Both the position numbers and the translations under genes were made by a program. A DNA stretch of 64,000 nt from Lomentospora prolificans (taxonomy: Eukaryota > Ascomycota > Sordariomycetes > Microascales > Microascaceae), in the NCBI GenBank assembly GCA_029532625.1, contig JARFXM010000011.1, forward strand, positions 4,539,501-4,603,500, given 5' to 3'. Shown in pieces: positions 1 through 10,723 of the stretch. The notes under the pieces were generated by a model. The model saw nothing but the letters and a program-made list of their open reading frames with translations, ran no database searches and was not told the origin of the DNA. How positions within the stretch are numbered: position 1 is the first letter of the stretch; each line of letters starts with the position of its first letter.

Positions 1-501
1 AATCTGACGCAGGAGAGCGCGGACGAGAGGGTCAAGGCCATCGGCCTCCCCGTGGACTCGCCGTACTTTTCCGGAGAAAAGACGGTGACGGTCGTCTCCA
101 AGGAGGATCTCTTCCGCGAGGCCGACGTGCTGAGCGTGCACCTCGTCCTCTCGGATCGTTCGCGCGGCATCGTGGCGGCTGAAGACCTCGGCAGGATGAA
201 GCCCACGGCTTTTATCGTCAATACGTCGCGAGGGCCCCTGATCAAGGAACGGGATCTTTTGGATACGCTCAAGCAGGGCACGATTGCGGGGGCTGCGATC
301 GACGTGTTTGACCTCGAGCCTCTGCCGAAAGATAGTGAGTGGAGGACGGTGAAGTGGGGTGCGGATGGGACGAGTAGGGTTGTTCTGACGCCTCATATGG
401 GTTATATGGCGAAGGAGACGATGTCATCGTGGTATGAGCAGCAGGTGGAGAATATTAAGCGGTGGGCGGCGGGGGAAGAGCTGCAGACTCGGCTCGTGTA
501 A
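1..501 (+). CDS. D-isomer-specific 2-hydroxyacid dehydrogenase, 3' part
   Basis: The reading frame is open from base 1 to TAA at 499-501, so only the last 166 residues are present and the start lies outside the window. This is the NAD-binding and catalytic C-terminal half of the D-2-hydroxyacid dehydrogenase family, which oxidises or reduces 2-hydroxy/2-keto acids with NAD(P). Visible signatures are NTSRGPLI, which carries the substrate-binding Arg, AAIDVFDLEPLP with the catalytic-dyad acidic residue, and LTPHMGY with the catalytic His. The family usually has HIGG/HxGx here, so MGY is a mild variant. No intron is seen in this part. The substrate cannot be told from the fragment; phosphoglycerate dehydrogenase-like and glyoxylate/hydroxypyruvate reductase-like members are both possible. 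Confidence 0.88.
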   Translation, partial: NLTQESADERVKAIGLPVDSPYFSGEKTVTVVSKEDLFREADVLSVHLVLSDRSRGIVAAEDLGRMKPTAFIVNTSRGPLIKERDLLDTLKQGTIAGAAIDVFDLEPLPKDSEWRTVKWGADGTSRVVLTPHMGYMAKETMSSWYEQQVENIKRWAAGEELQTRLV

Positions 502-747
502 GTGACGATACAACTTCCGCGGAGGCGGGTTGCAGGAGGATGGGATGGAGCATGAAAGCGATTCAATGCACGGAACCAATCTACTACTAATGTCCTCGGT
601 AAAATTAGTAGCCAAACTCGAACAGGAAGCAAGAACGCAAAAAATAAATAAATAGATAAATAAAAAAATAGAAAATAGAAAAAGAAAATAAAGAAGGGAA
701 ATATGAACGCCAATATTGCCAGGTCGTATTCCATCGTGGAGAAAGGC

Positions 748-752
748 AAAAA
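748..752 (-). terminator. Pol III terminator of tRNA-Leu
   Basis: On the minus strand a run of five T lies 10 nt past the 3' end of the tRNA gene. This is the usual RNA polymerase III stop signal. Confidence 0.6.
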
Positions 753-762
753 GGAAGTCAAA

Positions 763-863
763 TGATAAGAGTGGGATTCGAACCCACGCCCCATTTCTGA
801 GACCAGGAATATCCATTCAGGTGTGCCTGAACCTGGCGCCTTGGACCGCTCGGCCATCTTACC
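763..863 (-). tRNA. tRNA-Leu (anticodon CAG) with intron
   Basis: The 101-nt gene folds as a class II tRNA on the minus strand. The acceptor stem GGTAAGA pairs with TCTTATC with one G-U pair, and the discriminator is A. The D arm begins GCCGAGCGG (box A), the anticodon stem is CCAGG/CCTGG, there is a 15-nt variable arm, and the T arm contains GGTTCGAATCC (box B). The anticodon CAG is at 827-829. A 17-nt intron at 809-825 starts one base after the anticodon and contains CCTGAA, complementary to the anticodon-loop side, as expected for eukaryotic tRNA introns. The mature tRNA is 84 nt before CCA addition and reads CUG codons. Confidence 0.93.
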
Positions 864-1683
864 GGATTGTTGGCATTGGATCTGCTACGGGTCCTTATAC
901 ACCTACTGCAAGGCCCAAGGTGGGTTTGCTTCCCGTGGCCCCAGGGAACAAGATAGAATGTTCGCTAGTGGCGCACACTATTAACCCACCTTGCTTACCC
1001 CACCTGTGCTGCACCACGACCAAAGTGTCGGTGCTGTGCGGGAATGGAGTCTGCCCGCTGGCTCTGTAAGTCGCCAGCCAGTCGTTTCCCACTCTCTCGG
1101 TTTCAACCTTCTAAACACTTCCAATCTTACATCAATGGATGTAGGATGCAGACAGCCCACCGGAAGAGCTGCGCCTCAACGTCAAGTTTAGGCAGCAGAG
1201 TGAGGGAACCCTTCCGGATATCGAATCGAAGCTGGGGTTCGGAGAGACAGCGAGAAGCGACCCCTCCCCGGTCTAAAAAACCTTGATCCCTAACTCGATA
1301 CATCTTACGAGGAAGAGCCTCCACAAAATCCTTGCCTCCCTCTGTGGTACCAGGCGCCGTTAGCGTCCACGGTTCCGATCGGCCCTCCCAATTCCCTCTG
1401 GTGTCCTCCATCTCAGATTGCCCTTCTCCCCCTCCCCCCAGCGTCAGAAAGTAGTAAAAGTAGCCCGAGGTTTGCCTCCTGCCATGTACCTGCTGAAGCT
1501 TACCAGGGACGTCGAAAGCTGAGTCCAAGGAGGATTGTAAAGAAATCCAGGTGGTCATCAATTGGTCCCTTGAAACTACTTCACGCGATCTCGTAAACAT
1601 CAGTTCGATCTCTCTTAAAGCTCACCCTTTCACACCATATTCCGTATCATTTCTCTGCCCCAACCCCTAAGGGCAACCGCACA
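864..1683. other. Intergenic, upstream of the 2EXR gene
   Basis: 820 bases lie between the tRNA and the next start codon. The last 130 bases are C/T-rich, as in fungal 5' leaders. No supported ORF or structured RNA was seen. Confidence 0.4.
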
Positions 1684-3021
1684 ATGGCCGAGGCTCAAAT
1701 TACTGACCCCAGACGGGAGCCTGGCATACACGTCTCCATGTACCAGGAAGCTCCCCATCTCTTCCCCAACCACGACTCCATCGCCGCAAGCGCAGATCCC
1801 CAGACGCAGAGCCCCTTCTTCGAGGTGCTACCGTCAGAGATCCGCCGCATCATTTATGGCTTCATGTGGAGCTGCGGCGGGTACCAGCACGGAATCCACG
1901 TCGACACACACTCGCCCTCTGATGCCTCTAGCTCTAAGCCCGTTTACGATCCCCTCTCCTACCCATGTCTTTTACCCATCGAAGACTCGTTCCGGGACGA
2001 GGCAGTCAACGCCGAACTCGACGCGCTGTGGCAGGACTATGCCGCGCGGGGTAAGCTGGGGGAGATCAAGATTGAGAGGCGCTTCGGTCAGGAGGCGAGG
2101 ATAGACCACGGCTTGCCCCTCAAGTTTGACGACTTGAAGGCGCGGAGGGCGAGGGGCCACCTTGATTGCTGGTTCGATTATTCGCAAAAGTCCAAGGCTG
2201 TCAGGGAGCGGGAGTACGATGCGGTCAGGACCGAGGAGACGCCACCGATGTGGATGCCATTTCTTCCCGTTCTCTTGACTTGCAAGAAGATGTATGTTCT
2301 CTGAGCCCCGTTGTTACTTCCCGCCTGGCTAATATGGATGGGAATATTCAGGTACGTGGAGGCTTTGCCGAGCATATTTGGAGATGTCCCCTTCATCTTC
2401 CAAATCGACGAGCCAGATGCGGCACATGCCTTCCTTGCTCTCAATCCACACCCCGCCCTCCCCTACCTCCAGACAGTCCACCTCTATTCCGAGACCACGA
2501 ACCCCAACGATGCACACAGGATCGACGCAGACCCCCTACCAGGGACAAGGCTTCATCGTGCTCTCACAAGATGCACATGGGAAACTCTAGCACGGCTCCC
2601 CGCACTAAAAAAGGTCCACTACTACCAGTCCTACGTACCCCCCGGCTGCGACATTGACCTCCGCAACATCACGAAGATGGCCGGCCCCGACCTCGCGCGC
2701 AAAATCACCCTCGAAATCCCCGAGATCAAAGCGGGACGATGCCTCAAGTGTAGGCGGCGCAAGTATCAATTCGTCCTGCCAGGCCAGCCGCGCACCCCTT
2801 CAGAGGACGAGGATGAGGACGAGGTGAAAAACGACGCGCTCGAGGATGCGCCACCGTTTGGCAAGATACAGACGTTCCAGACGCTGCGGTACTGGCAGGA
2901 GGACGAGGACCAGTGGCCGGTGAGGAAGAATTATATTCGCAAGGTGGACGAGGAGATGTGCTGGTATTGTAGGAATCGCATATTCCCCACCGCGACTGCG
3001 TGGTTCAACGATGAAGATTAG
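1684..3021 (+). CDS. 2EXR-domain protein with two CxxC pairs
   Basis: Two exons, 1684-2291 and 2352-3021, encode 425 residues. The 60-nt intron (GTATGT...TTCAG) is supported because splicing gives LLTCKKMYVEALP, the canonical form of a motif in this large fungal family, while the unspliced frame stops in the intron. The N-terminal FFEVLPSEIRRIIYGFMW is the 2EXR/F-box-like signature (about residues 41-60). The C-terminal part carries CLKC followed by a basic RRRKYQF, and about 70 residues later CWYC followed by RNRIF. The four Cys could bind one zinc, which is an inference. An acidic DEDEDED stretch lies between them. The molecular role of 2EXR proteins is unknown; many are lineage-specific and expanded in ascomycetes. 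Confidence 0.82.
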
Positions 3022-3221
3022 GGAGAGAAATGTTTGGCCATGTAGCGCGGTGATAAGACGAGGGGAGCGAGTTATTCCGCACACACTCCCTCCATCTTGC
3101 ATGAACCTAGTTGCGCTATGTATGTTTGGCCATATTCGATTTATAGATTTATCTAACTAGCCAGTGTCTAATAACGCCAAAAGAAGCAAAGAAACCCAAT
3201 CTGCGATGGTAACCACCCGTT

Positions 3222-4969
3222 CTAGATTTCCCGTGTCTTGAGCCCCGAATCCTCTCCCTCTAGGATGGACAATGCGCCGCCGACGAGGTGGAAGCTGCCT
3301 GTGATGAAAACTTGTAGGTCCTCCTCCTTTTCTCTGATGCCATTGATGGCCTCCTCTATCGATGACGCTACGGCGACTTCGGTCTGAGAGTCGAGAGAGG
3401 GCCAGGCTTTTGCCAAGGTATTTTGGAGAGTCAACTTTTTGACGACGTCCGGGTCGACGTTTGTGTTGACGAAATCTATGGGTTGTTAGTTTGCAGAGGG
3501 TGAAGTCAGGGGTGAGGCGAGATGAAAGCGCACCTGGTCTAGTGGTATTGTCTTTGTAAGTGGTGTTTGTACAGAAGACGGCGTACTTGATGGAAGTATT
3601 GGTCTTGGAAAGAAGGTTGTATACAAAAGTGAGCATCTCGACGGCGTCTCTGTCGGACTGCTGGTTAAAGATCAACGCACAGGGAGCATCGCTACCGAAT
3701 CTGTAAGCAGGGTGCACACGGAACGTGAGACGAAGGGCGACAAATACCTCTCTTTCGAGACCCTGCCAAACCACCGGCACGCCACGTCGAGGCTTTGCTC
3801 GTTGTGTGCTCCGTCGAGATACCACTTCTGCTTACCCGTGGTGATCATCTCGCATCTGCCTCTCCAACTGCACTGTTCGATGCCATCGACGACCTCTTTC
3901 GGCAGATTGTCGCCGTCGATGTCCACGTGCACTCCGAACCTCTCCATCACCGTTGCGGCCAGCCGTACCGCCAAAGAAGCGTTCTTCCTCTGAAAGTCTT
4001 CGTCGGGCCTTAGTTGAATGTTCCTCAACCCCGGATTCATCCCAACCTCCACCAGCTCTACGCCCTTGTCCTTCGCCCTGGCCTCAAGCACCCTCATCGC
4101 CTCCTCATCCTGCGCAACCGTAAACGCCGGACTCCCCGTCTTCATAACACCCGCCTTATGCCACGCAATCTCCCCCAACGTGGCCCCAAGAACACCTACA
4201 TGATCTATCCCCAAAGAAGAAATCCCCGTAGCGGCAGGTCTCTCAAACACATTCGTCGCATCGAACTCGCCGCCCACCCCGACCTCGTACACGGCTGCAT
4301 CTACGCCCTCGCTCATAAACACGTGAAACGAAAGCAAAGTCAGCATCCTAAAATACGTCGGCTTGTCCTGTGGCGCCACATGGTCCAAACCTAGCGTATT
4401 CCAGACGTGGAAAAACGCCTCGGTGAAGGCCGCTTCGGAGATGGGCACTTTGTTGAGCCGGATCCGTTCGCGGACGGAGGTGAGGTGCGGGGACGTGTAG
4501 AGTCCAATCTTGCCGGGTTTGGGGGAGGAGGAAGGGGGTGAGGAGAGGCGGTACTGGTTAAGGATGGAGGACGTGAGGGCTGAGGTTGAGCCTTTGCCTT
4601 TTGTGCCGGCTATGTGCACGACGTTGAGGCGGTCGAGGTCCTTGGGCTGGGAGGCTGTGAGCGCGGGACGGTGAGCGTAAGGGGGTGGGACCGTACGGTA
4701 TAACCTAATGAACCGAGCCAGTCTTTCATTTGCCTAATCGATTCCTCGTCTGGAGTCCATCCGATGGATCTCCTGTTCTCTAGAGCGCGAAAGCCCACCT
4801 GCGTTGAGTTAAGGAGGTTGATGGCATCCTGCGCGGCACGTTAGCTTGTCACCAAACAAAGTAGCCGTCTGAAGGCACTTACGTTGTATGAAGGCTCTAC
4901 TCTTGTGTGCATTGAGCATTTAGATAGGGGGCGATTGAGCGCCGCCCGGAGACGGAGTGCTTTTGTCAT
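3222..4969 (-). CDS. Folylpolyglutamate synthase (copy A, spliced)
   Basis: Five exons (4969-4883, 4828-4697, 4646-3748, 3700-3534, 3475-3222) give 512 residues, and all four introns keep frame. The enzyme adds glutamates to folates with ATP, retaining them in cytosol and mitochondria for one-carbon and methionine metabolism. Mur-ligase-type signatures are present: the P-loop AGTKGKGS at residues 86-93, YTSPHLTSVRERI, GVGGEFDATNVF, GIDHVGVLG, EIAWHKAGV, YLDGAHN and ALIFNQQSDRD. The N-terminus is short and basic (RLRAALNRP), so it might be a weak mitochondrial presequence. The length matches FPGS. It lies head-to-tail with a second paralogue 254 bp upstream. A dihydrofolate synthase is less likely because FPGS-type N-terminal residues (SYNDAINLLNSTQ) are present. 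Confidence 0.87.
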
Positions 4970-5223
4970 GGTGTGGATGAGATGAAAGCCATTATCGGAG
5001 GGTTAGAAATTTGTGAGGTTAAAAAAAGCACGGCGATATCGCCGCCCGGGCGGAACGTCATCTCTTGAGGCTCTTAAGTCGCAACGCTTTTTGAGGACGA
5101 CGAGATTAGGAAACCCCGACGGATTAATTTATCCACTAGCAGCGATATATCAATTTGAATGAAAATGTTCGAATCGTACAATTTTCTCTTCGTAATGTAC
5201 ACATTTTGATGTCTGGGAATATT

Positions 5224-6778
5224 TTATGGCGCTCCTTCACCAAGTGCTTGAAGCACACCGCCGACAAGGTATAAGCTCCCCGTTACTAGTACATCAACCT
5301 CCTCGACACCGGCATTATACCCTTCCACCATCCTTAACGTCTCTTCTAATGATCCGAAGGCCGTCGCTTTTGTCCCAGGGGCAGCCCTCTTCATCGTAGC
5401 CTCTAATCCCCGCTGCACGCTTAAATCTGCTCCCTCAATCGACCGAACCTCGTTCCTCGTAAAGATGGCCAGGTCGAATCCTCGTGGACCAGACGCAGCC
5501 ACAAGCGCTTTCAAGAGAGCATTCGCGTCGCGGTCCTGCTGGTTGAACACCAGTATCCTCTTGGTTTTTCTATCCTTTGTCTTACTGGCGAACCAGCCGC
5601 CAGCCAACCGCACGCTGTCTTCTGTATGCGCGCCGTCGAGATGCCATATGGCCCTGCCCTTAGCCAAGGTCTGTCCTCGGCCCTTCAACCTAGCATGTCT
5701 CAATGCATCGGGAATCCAGGCCTCTTTCCGCGCGGCATCTGGGCTATCAATGCCTTTGAGGTGTTGTAACGCCGCCATGACAGCCAAGGCTCGGTTATCC
5801 CTCTGATACTCTCCTTCTAGCCCCAATCCTTGTCTTTGATTCCAAGGCCCTTCTCTCATATCATCGTCAGTAAGCTCCACGAGCCTCGTGCCCTTTTCTG
5901 CAGCCCGTTCCCTCAACACCTTCATCACGCTAGGTGACTGTGTCCTTGTAAACGCCGTCACCCCCTCCTTGAAGATACCCGCCTTATGCCATGCAATCTC
6001 CTCCACCGTATCCCCCAACATAGCAACGTGATCAATCCCCAGATGCGTAACAACCCCCCGCACTCACAGCCTCGGCGGGTAATATATTCGTTGCATCATA
6101 CTCTCCACCAATACCACACTCAACAACCACATCCCGCACCCGTTCGCTAAGAAAGACATGGAAAGCCAATATCGTAAGAAACCGAAAGTAAAAAGGCCTA
6201 GCCACCCCATCCAGCCCCCCGTCTATCTCCGCCTCCCTCCCAAACGCATCCCAAATCTCAAAGAAGCGCCGCGCAAAGACATCACGGGGTATAATCTCCC
6301 CGTCGATCTCGATGCGCTCGCGCACGCTGACTAGGTGGGGCGACGTGTACATTCCCACTCGCCTCCGTCCCTCTCCACGGCCAGCGATCAACGGGTCATC
6401 GAGAGCCTTGCGGAGTACCGCCGCGGTGTACGCGCATGTCGAGCCCTTACCTTTTGTCCCAGCCACGTGCACGCAGCGGAGGCGCTTGAGGTCGCTGGTG
6501 GAGTAGCCGGCGCGCGAGAGCCATTCCTTGACTTCCGGGATGGCGCGTGCATTCAACGACGACCGGCTCGATGCCGAAGGGCTTGCGCTGGTTGGATTTC
6601 TGGCGTTGAAGAGGCTGGTGGCTGCGGCGTTGGGTTGCAGGCTGTTGAGGAGCTGGAGGGCGTCGTCGTATGTGCGTGAGTGGATGGATAGGTTGCGGGA
6701 TTGCGGCCGTGTGTGGAGGTGTTGAAGGCTATGGCGGGGGGAGACGGTAGCCGGTAGCCATCTTATAGTAGAGTACAT
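5224..6778 (-). CDS. Folylpolyglutamate synthase (copy B, intronless, frameshifted)
   Basis: A second FPGS-family gene whose two halves lie in different frames. The 5' half (6778 to about 6055) has a basic, Arg/Ser-rich presequence-like N-terminus, RTYDDALQLLNSLQPN, P-loop GTKGKGS at residues 107-113, YTSPHLVSVRERI and GIGGEYDATNILPAEAV. The 3' half (to 5224) has HLGIDHVAMLG, EIAWHKAGI, HLDGAHTEDS, LVFNQQDRD and VTGSLYLVGGVL. They meet at a run of six C (6054-6059), where one base fewer would restore a single 517-codon frame. No intron can join them. I chose ATG 6778 over the longer upstream frame because FPGS homology begins soon after it. Unlike copy A it has no introns. It is either functional with a base error or a recent pseudogene. 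Confidence 0.78.
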
Positions 6779-7362
6779 GGGAGACCCACTATGATATTCT
6801 TTCTGTTCAATATCTTGGCGAATTGTTGGATCAGATTTTGAATTGAGCTGGGCATGGGATGGACTTTCGAGATGAGAAGCTAGAGTTTCCACCAAGTCAG
6901 AGGTTCCCAATGCCTGGCTGGAGAAGGGGTTGTTGGGGGTCAAGGCCGCGGGACCCAGTAAAAGTGCAGCGCCGACATCAAGTATATTGAACAATCCAGT
7001 TACAGTGGTTGCTGGCCGCTATTCCTTCCCTACACCTGCACCTCGAGCTCGCTGGCACCAGGAAAAGTTGAGAGCACTAGTAACCTTCAACCAGGTTGGC
7101 TTAATAGCGAGCGCTCAATCACCAGCCAAAATCCTTGACCTGAAAACAACGAACCACTTCACACCTAATATCAAAATTCTCAAATATGATGCAAAAATAC
7201 CATCTAAAAAATTTATTCTGATACTTATATGCCTATGTGCGTCTATACCATCCTCCTTTACTGTACATCGCATCACAAAGGAAATAAAAATCGACGACCT
7301 TTTTGACAACAATCAGGCAGGAAACAGCTATAGTCTCTCCCTCGACCGAGATTTTGATACCT
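6779..7362. other. Intergenic between FPGS copy B and MIC60
   Basis: 584 bases. The FPGS-B frame stays open to 6994 upstream of the chosen start, but the extra residues do not resemble the family. The rest is A/T-rich, probably the MIC60 3' UTR plus the FPGS-B promoter. Confidence 0.4.
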
Positions 7363-9466
7363 TTACTCCGTCCTCAAGCTCTGTAATCTCGCCTCCGTGG
7401 CGATGACCTAGCCAGAATGTTAGCAATGCTGTTGAAACGACGTGCAGAGTCAACGGAAAAAAAAAAAAAAAAAAAACTTACTTCGAGAGCCTGTTGAACC
7501 TCTAGCACCTTCCTCACCTCCGATAGCCAATCCCTACTCAACGTCTTCGCCCAGCCATCCAAACCGTTCATCTCCCTCGCCGCAGAGTCCAAGTCGCCCT
7601 CCTCGAGATACGTTTGGGTGCGCGTCAGTATGCTCTCAACATCGTCTCCTGCCGCAAGTCCGTCCTTCTTGAACATGACTTTGCTGAGCGCCCAGCTGGT
7701 CGCGTGGCTCGCCACACCCGCATCCTCGGGGAGGAGCGACGCCTTGCGCACCTCACCCGCCACACGCCTGAAGCGGTCGATGAGCTGTGCGGGCGTTGAG
7801 ATACCTTTCTGGTAGGCGCTAGGGTTGATGGATGCGATCGCAGCGTCGACTACGCCGTCACCGTTGGCGATCTGCTTGAGGGCCACAAGCTCCTTGATAA
7901 AGGGACGGGGGTGCTGGGCATCCTGGAGGCTGGCACGGACGGCCTCGACAGCCACGTGGAGTTGCTGAGTCTGGATGTTGAGGTCGACAACGTCATTCCA
8001 GCCAGTAGTCAGGTTCTCGAGCTCCTTAATAGCGGACGATAGGTCCTTGAGCTTGCCGAGACGGCCGTCACGCTCCTTCTCCACGTGATCCTTAACCTCA
8101 GCGACAAACTCCTTCTTGAGGGCGAGGGCTTGCTCGACGAGCTTGGTGTTGAGCTGCTCCTCGTGGAGCTTCTTTTCGCGCTCTAGTAAGAGTTGTACCT
8201 TGTCCTCGTAGCTGGCGCGGACTCTAGTCATCTCCTCCTCGAACTCTTGGCGCCATTGCCTCTCCTGGGCAACCATGGCGGACTCAACGCGGGAGACGAG
8301 AGCGTTGGCTGCCTGGTCAAACTCGTCAATCTTAGACTTGACCTCGGCGGCAGCCTTTTGCTCGATCTGGTCCTTCATGGCCTGGATCTTGCGGCCGACC
8401 TTAGCGAGGTCGTTCTTGGCCTTGGTTATGGTGGTACCATAGCGGCCGTGAGCCTTGTCAGCATTGATAACGGTGATGAGATCGTTGAGCATGTGAACGA
8501 GATCTTGGACGATGGGCTCTTTGGCATCGTTGACCTTCAAGGGGTCAATGGGCGCAAGAGGGGGGAATCGAGAGGGTTCGTTGACCTCAGGAGCGCGGAA
8601 GGCAGGCTCGGCGGGAGGGGAGACCTGGGAAGCAGGGACAACGTCCTCCTCCTTCTTGGGCTCGGGCTCAGGCTCGACGGCCTTGGCAGCAGCAACAGCA
8701 GGAGCAGTTACCACAGCCTCGGCGACATCCTTTGCCTTCTCGGCCTCCTTCTTAGCAGCAGCCTTCACAGCCTTCGCCTTGTCAACGGCGCTGGATCGGC
8801 GACCGACGGGCTCACCGCCGTCAGCAACCCTCCACGAGGCACCGCTCAATGGAGCGACCGTTACGCGCTTGTCATTCAGGTTCGAGGTGGAGACGCGATC
8901 GGCACCGTCGGGGAACTTCCTTCGGAAGTCAAGCTCTTCGAGGTAAAGCACGGCCTGTTCACCAAAGGGAATATACTCGGTAAACAGGTCGTGGAACTTG
9001 TCGTTGATGCGTGCGTACCACACGCCACCTCCGAACCCCACAGCGCCGAGCAGGACGAGGGTGACCAAAAAGTTCCTCAGGCGCCTGAAAATACCCTTCT
9101 TGGGTTTTGGAGGAGGGGGGGGGAGGGGGAGGAACAGTCTTTTCGGCGGTGGAGGGAGTGGGAATGGGTCCCTTCGGGGGCGGAGTGACGACAATCGGCT
9201 TAACCGGGGGCGTTACGGGTTTCGCAGCCTCGGTTGTGGGCTTCTTCTCATCGGCAAAATATCTCTATCGAACGTAGATTTAGTTAGTAAAGACAATTGA
9301 CATATAAAAAGCTTCGGCCGAGCTCGAGGCGCAAGATGCAGCCCGATTTTCGGAAAAGACGCACCCTCGTGACTGCTCCGACTGAGCTCGCGGGCCACTG
9401 AGCTCGGGCGACCGCGGCCCGCGTGCCGCCCAGCGCCCTCACAGATCGAAGCGACGACCGCAACAT
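7363..9466 (-). CDS. mic60: MICOS subunit MIC60 (mitofilin)
   Basis: Three exons: 9466-9365, 9264-7482 and 7407-7363. MIC60 is the inner-membrane core of the MICOS complex that shapes crista junctions. Exon 1 is an Arg/Ala/Ser-rich mitochondrial presequence, and splicing yields TRRYFADEKKP, a typical processing-site region. Then follow a Pro-rich linker, a basic GIFRRLRN, one membrane segment (FLVTLVLLGAVGFGGGVWY), an Ala/Lys-rich linker, a long coiled coil and the C-terminal mitofilin domain. Exon 3 adds VIATEARLQSLRTE. The presequence part and the rest are in different frames. Exon 2 is 1783 nt, one more than a multiple of three, and the break falls in nine G (plus strand) at 9115-9123 within the Pro tract. 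With eight, the protein is 642 aa, normal for fungi. Confidence 0.9.
7457..7476. repeat. A20 homopolymer in MIC60 intron 2
   Basis: Twenty A on the plus strand, which is T20 on the MIC60 sense strand directly after the GTAAGT donor. Confidence 0.9.
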
Positions 9467-10723
9467 GAGGACCTTTTGGAGGGGGGAAGGGCAATTCGTG
9501 AATTAGATGGTAGGCCCGGCGAGCGGTTCGGTTGTTGATGATCGTACAAGAGTTCCTCGATCTGGTTTGCTACAAGGGCTACTCGGCTTGGGCAAAATTG
9601 TTGACGGAGGAACCTCGGAAAAAAAGGAATTGGGTCAGGTACATAGCGAGCGGCATTCCGTCATCTGCCGCGGCGTACCCGAGGCTTTTACTGATCTGGG
9701 CCTGATGGATAGCTCTGGAGCAATGTGTGCGATATAAAAAGATGATAAAGAGACAATCTCTAGTCATTTTGTATGGCCTAGTATGCCTTGAATTATTGAA
9801 GAATTTTGTATAATTATGAAAAAGAATAGATCATATAAGCTCCAAAAAAAATAATAATAATAATAATAATAACATACAGCACCAGGGATTCGCTGGTCGT
9901 CACCGACCCAACTACTAGTCCGGCCCTCCCAAGCTTAGTTACCCGAGAGCGGACGGGATCGGACGTTTTCAAGGGGGTATGGCCGTATGTGCTGTGTCTC
10001 TGTCTGTAATAGGACTAAAAGGATAGGGAGACCAGTGCTGGGCACTTTCGTTTTCGCATCACTCGGCTTGCACTCTAGGCAGCAGAATTAGACATCTCCT
10101 AAAAGGCACAGCACGGCACAGCACGACTCGTTCAGTTCTTTCCATGTGGTGAAAACGCAAGGCCTCTTGCTCTCTCTATTACATACTGTATGTATCACCA
10201 GAAAATGACGAGCAATCCCATTCCCCAATCCCAAATCTGCTGCTCCTCTCTCCAGGTCTCCAATGTCGGCGTCGGCGTTTTGCACAGCGGCTCTGACTGT
10301 CTTCTAGAACGAAGGCCGTAGGAACGTGCCACAGAAAACGATAGTTTGGAATGAGGGAGAGACTAAAGCGGTCAAGTAAAAAATAAGAAAGTCCTCGTGC
10401 ATGAAAAGTGTGGACCGCCAAAAAGTGGAGGTTTGATATTAGTGTATGGTGTTGTCACTTCAAGGACCACGCCTCTGAATGGTCCGATATATCCATTCGA
10501 ACCCCGATGCTGATGGTTAAAGCTCGTATCTCGTTTCCTAACCTCCCCACTCTGTACAAATACTGAGCTACATCGATGGTGCGCCTGCTGTATACATCAT
10601 AAGGCGCCTATAGGGCCCCAAGAGCAGCGCGCCCAGGCTCTCGTTTCCCTATGGTATTTGCATTGTCCTACCTCGAATACCATGGGATGTTAAACCAACG
10701 AAAAAAAAAATCCATGAGCTCCT
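9467..10723. other. Intergenic between MIC60 and the Rab5 gene
   Basis: 1257 bases. The part near 9467 is the MIC60 promoter and leader. The part near 10723 is probably the Rab5 3' UTR. No coding frame could be supported. Confidence 0.4.
9850..9873. repeat. ATA/TAA trinucleotide microsatellite
   Basis: About eight tandem ATA units directly follow a short A run. Confidence 0.85.

Noticed and set aside
8193..9188. 331-codon plus-strand frame opposite MIC60
   Set aside because: An antisense shadow of the MIC60 coding sequence, rich in Leu/Gly from the complementary codons.
10490..10515. Box-B-like GGTTCGAA on the minus strand
   Set aside because: No matching T stem, box A or acceptor stem nearby.
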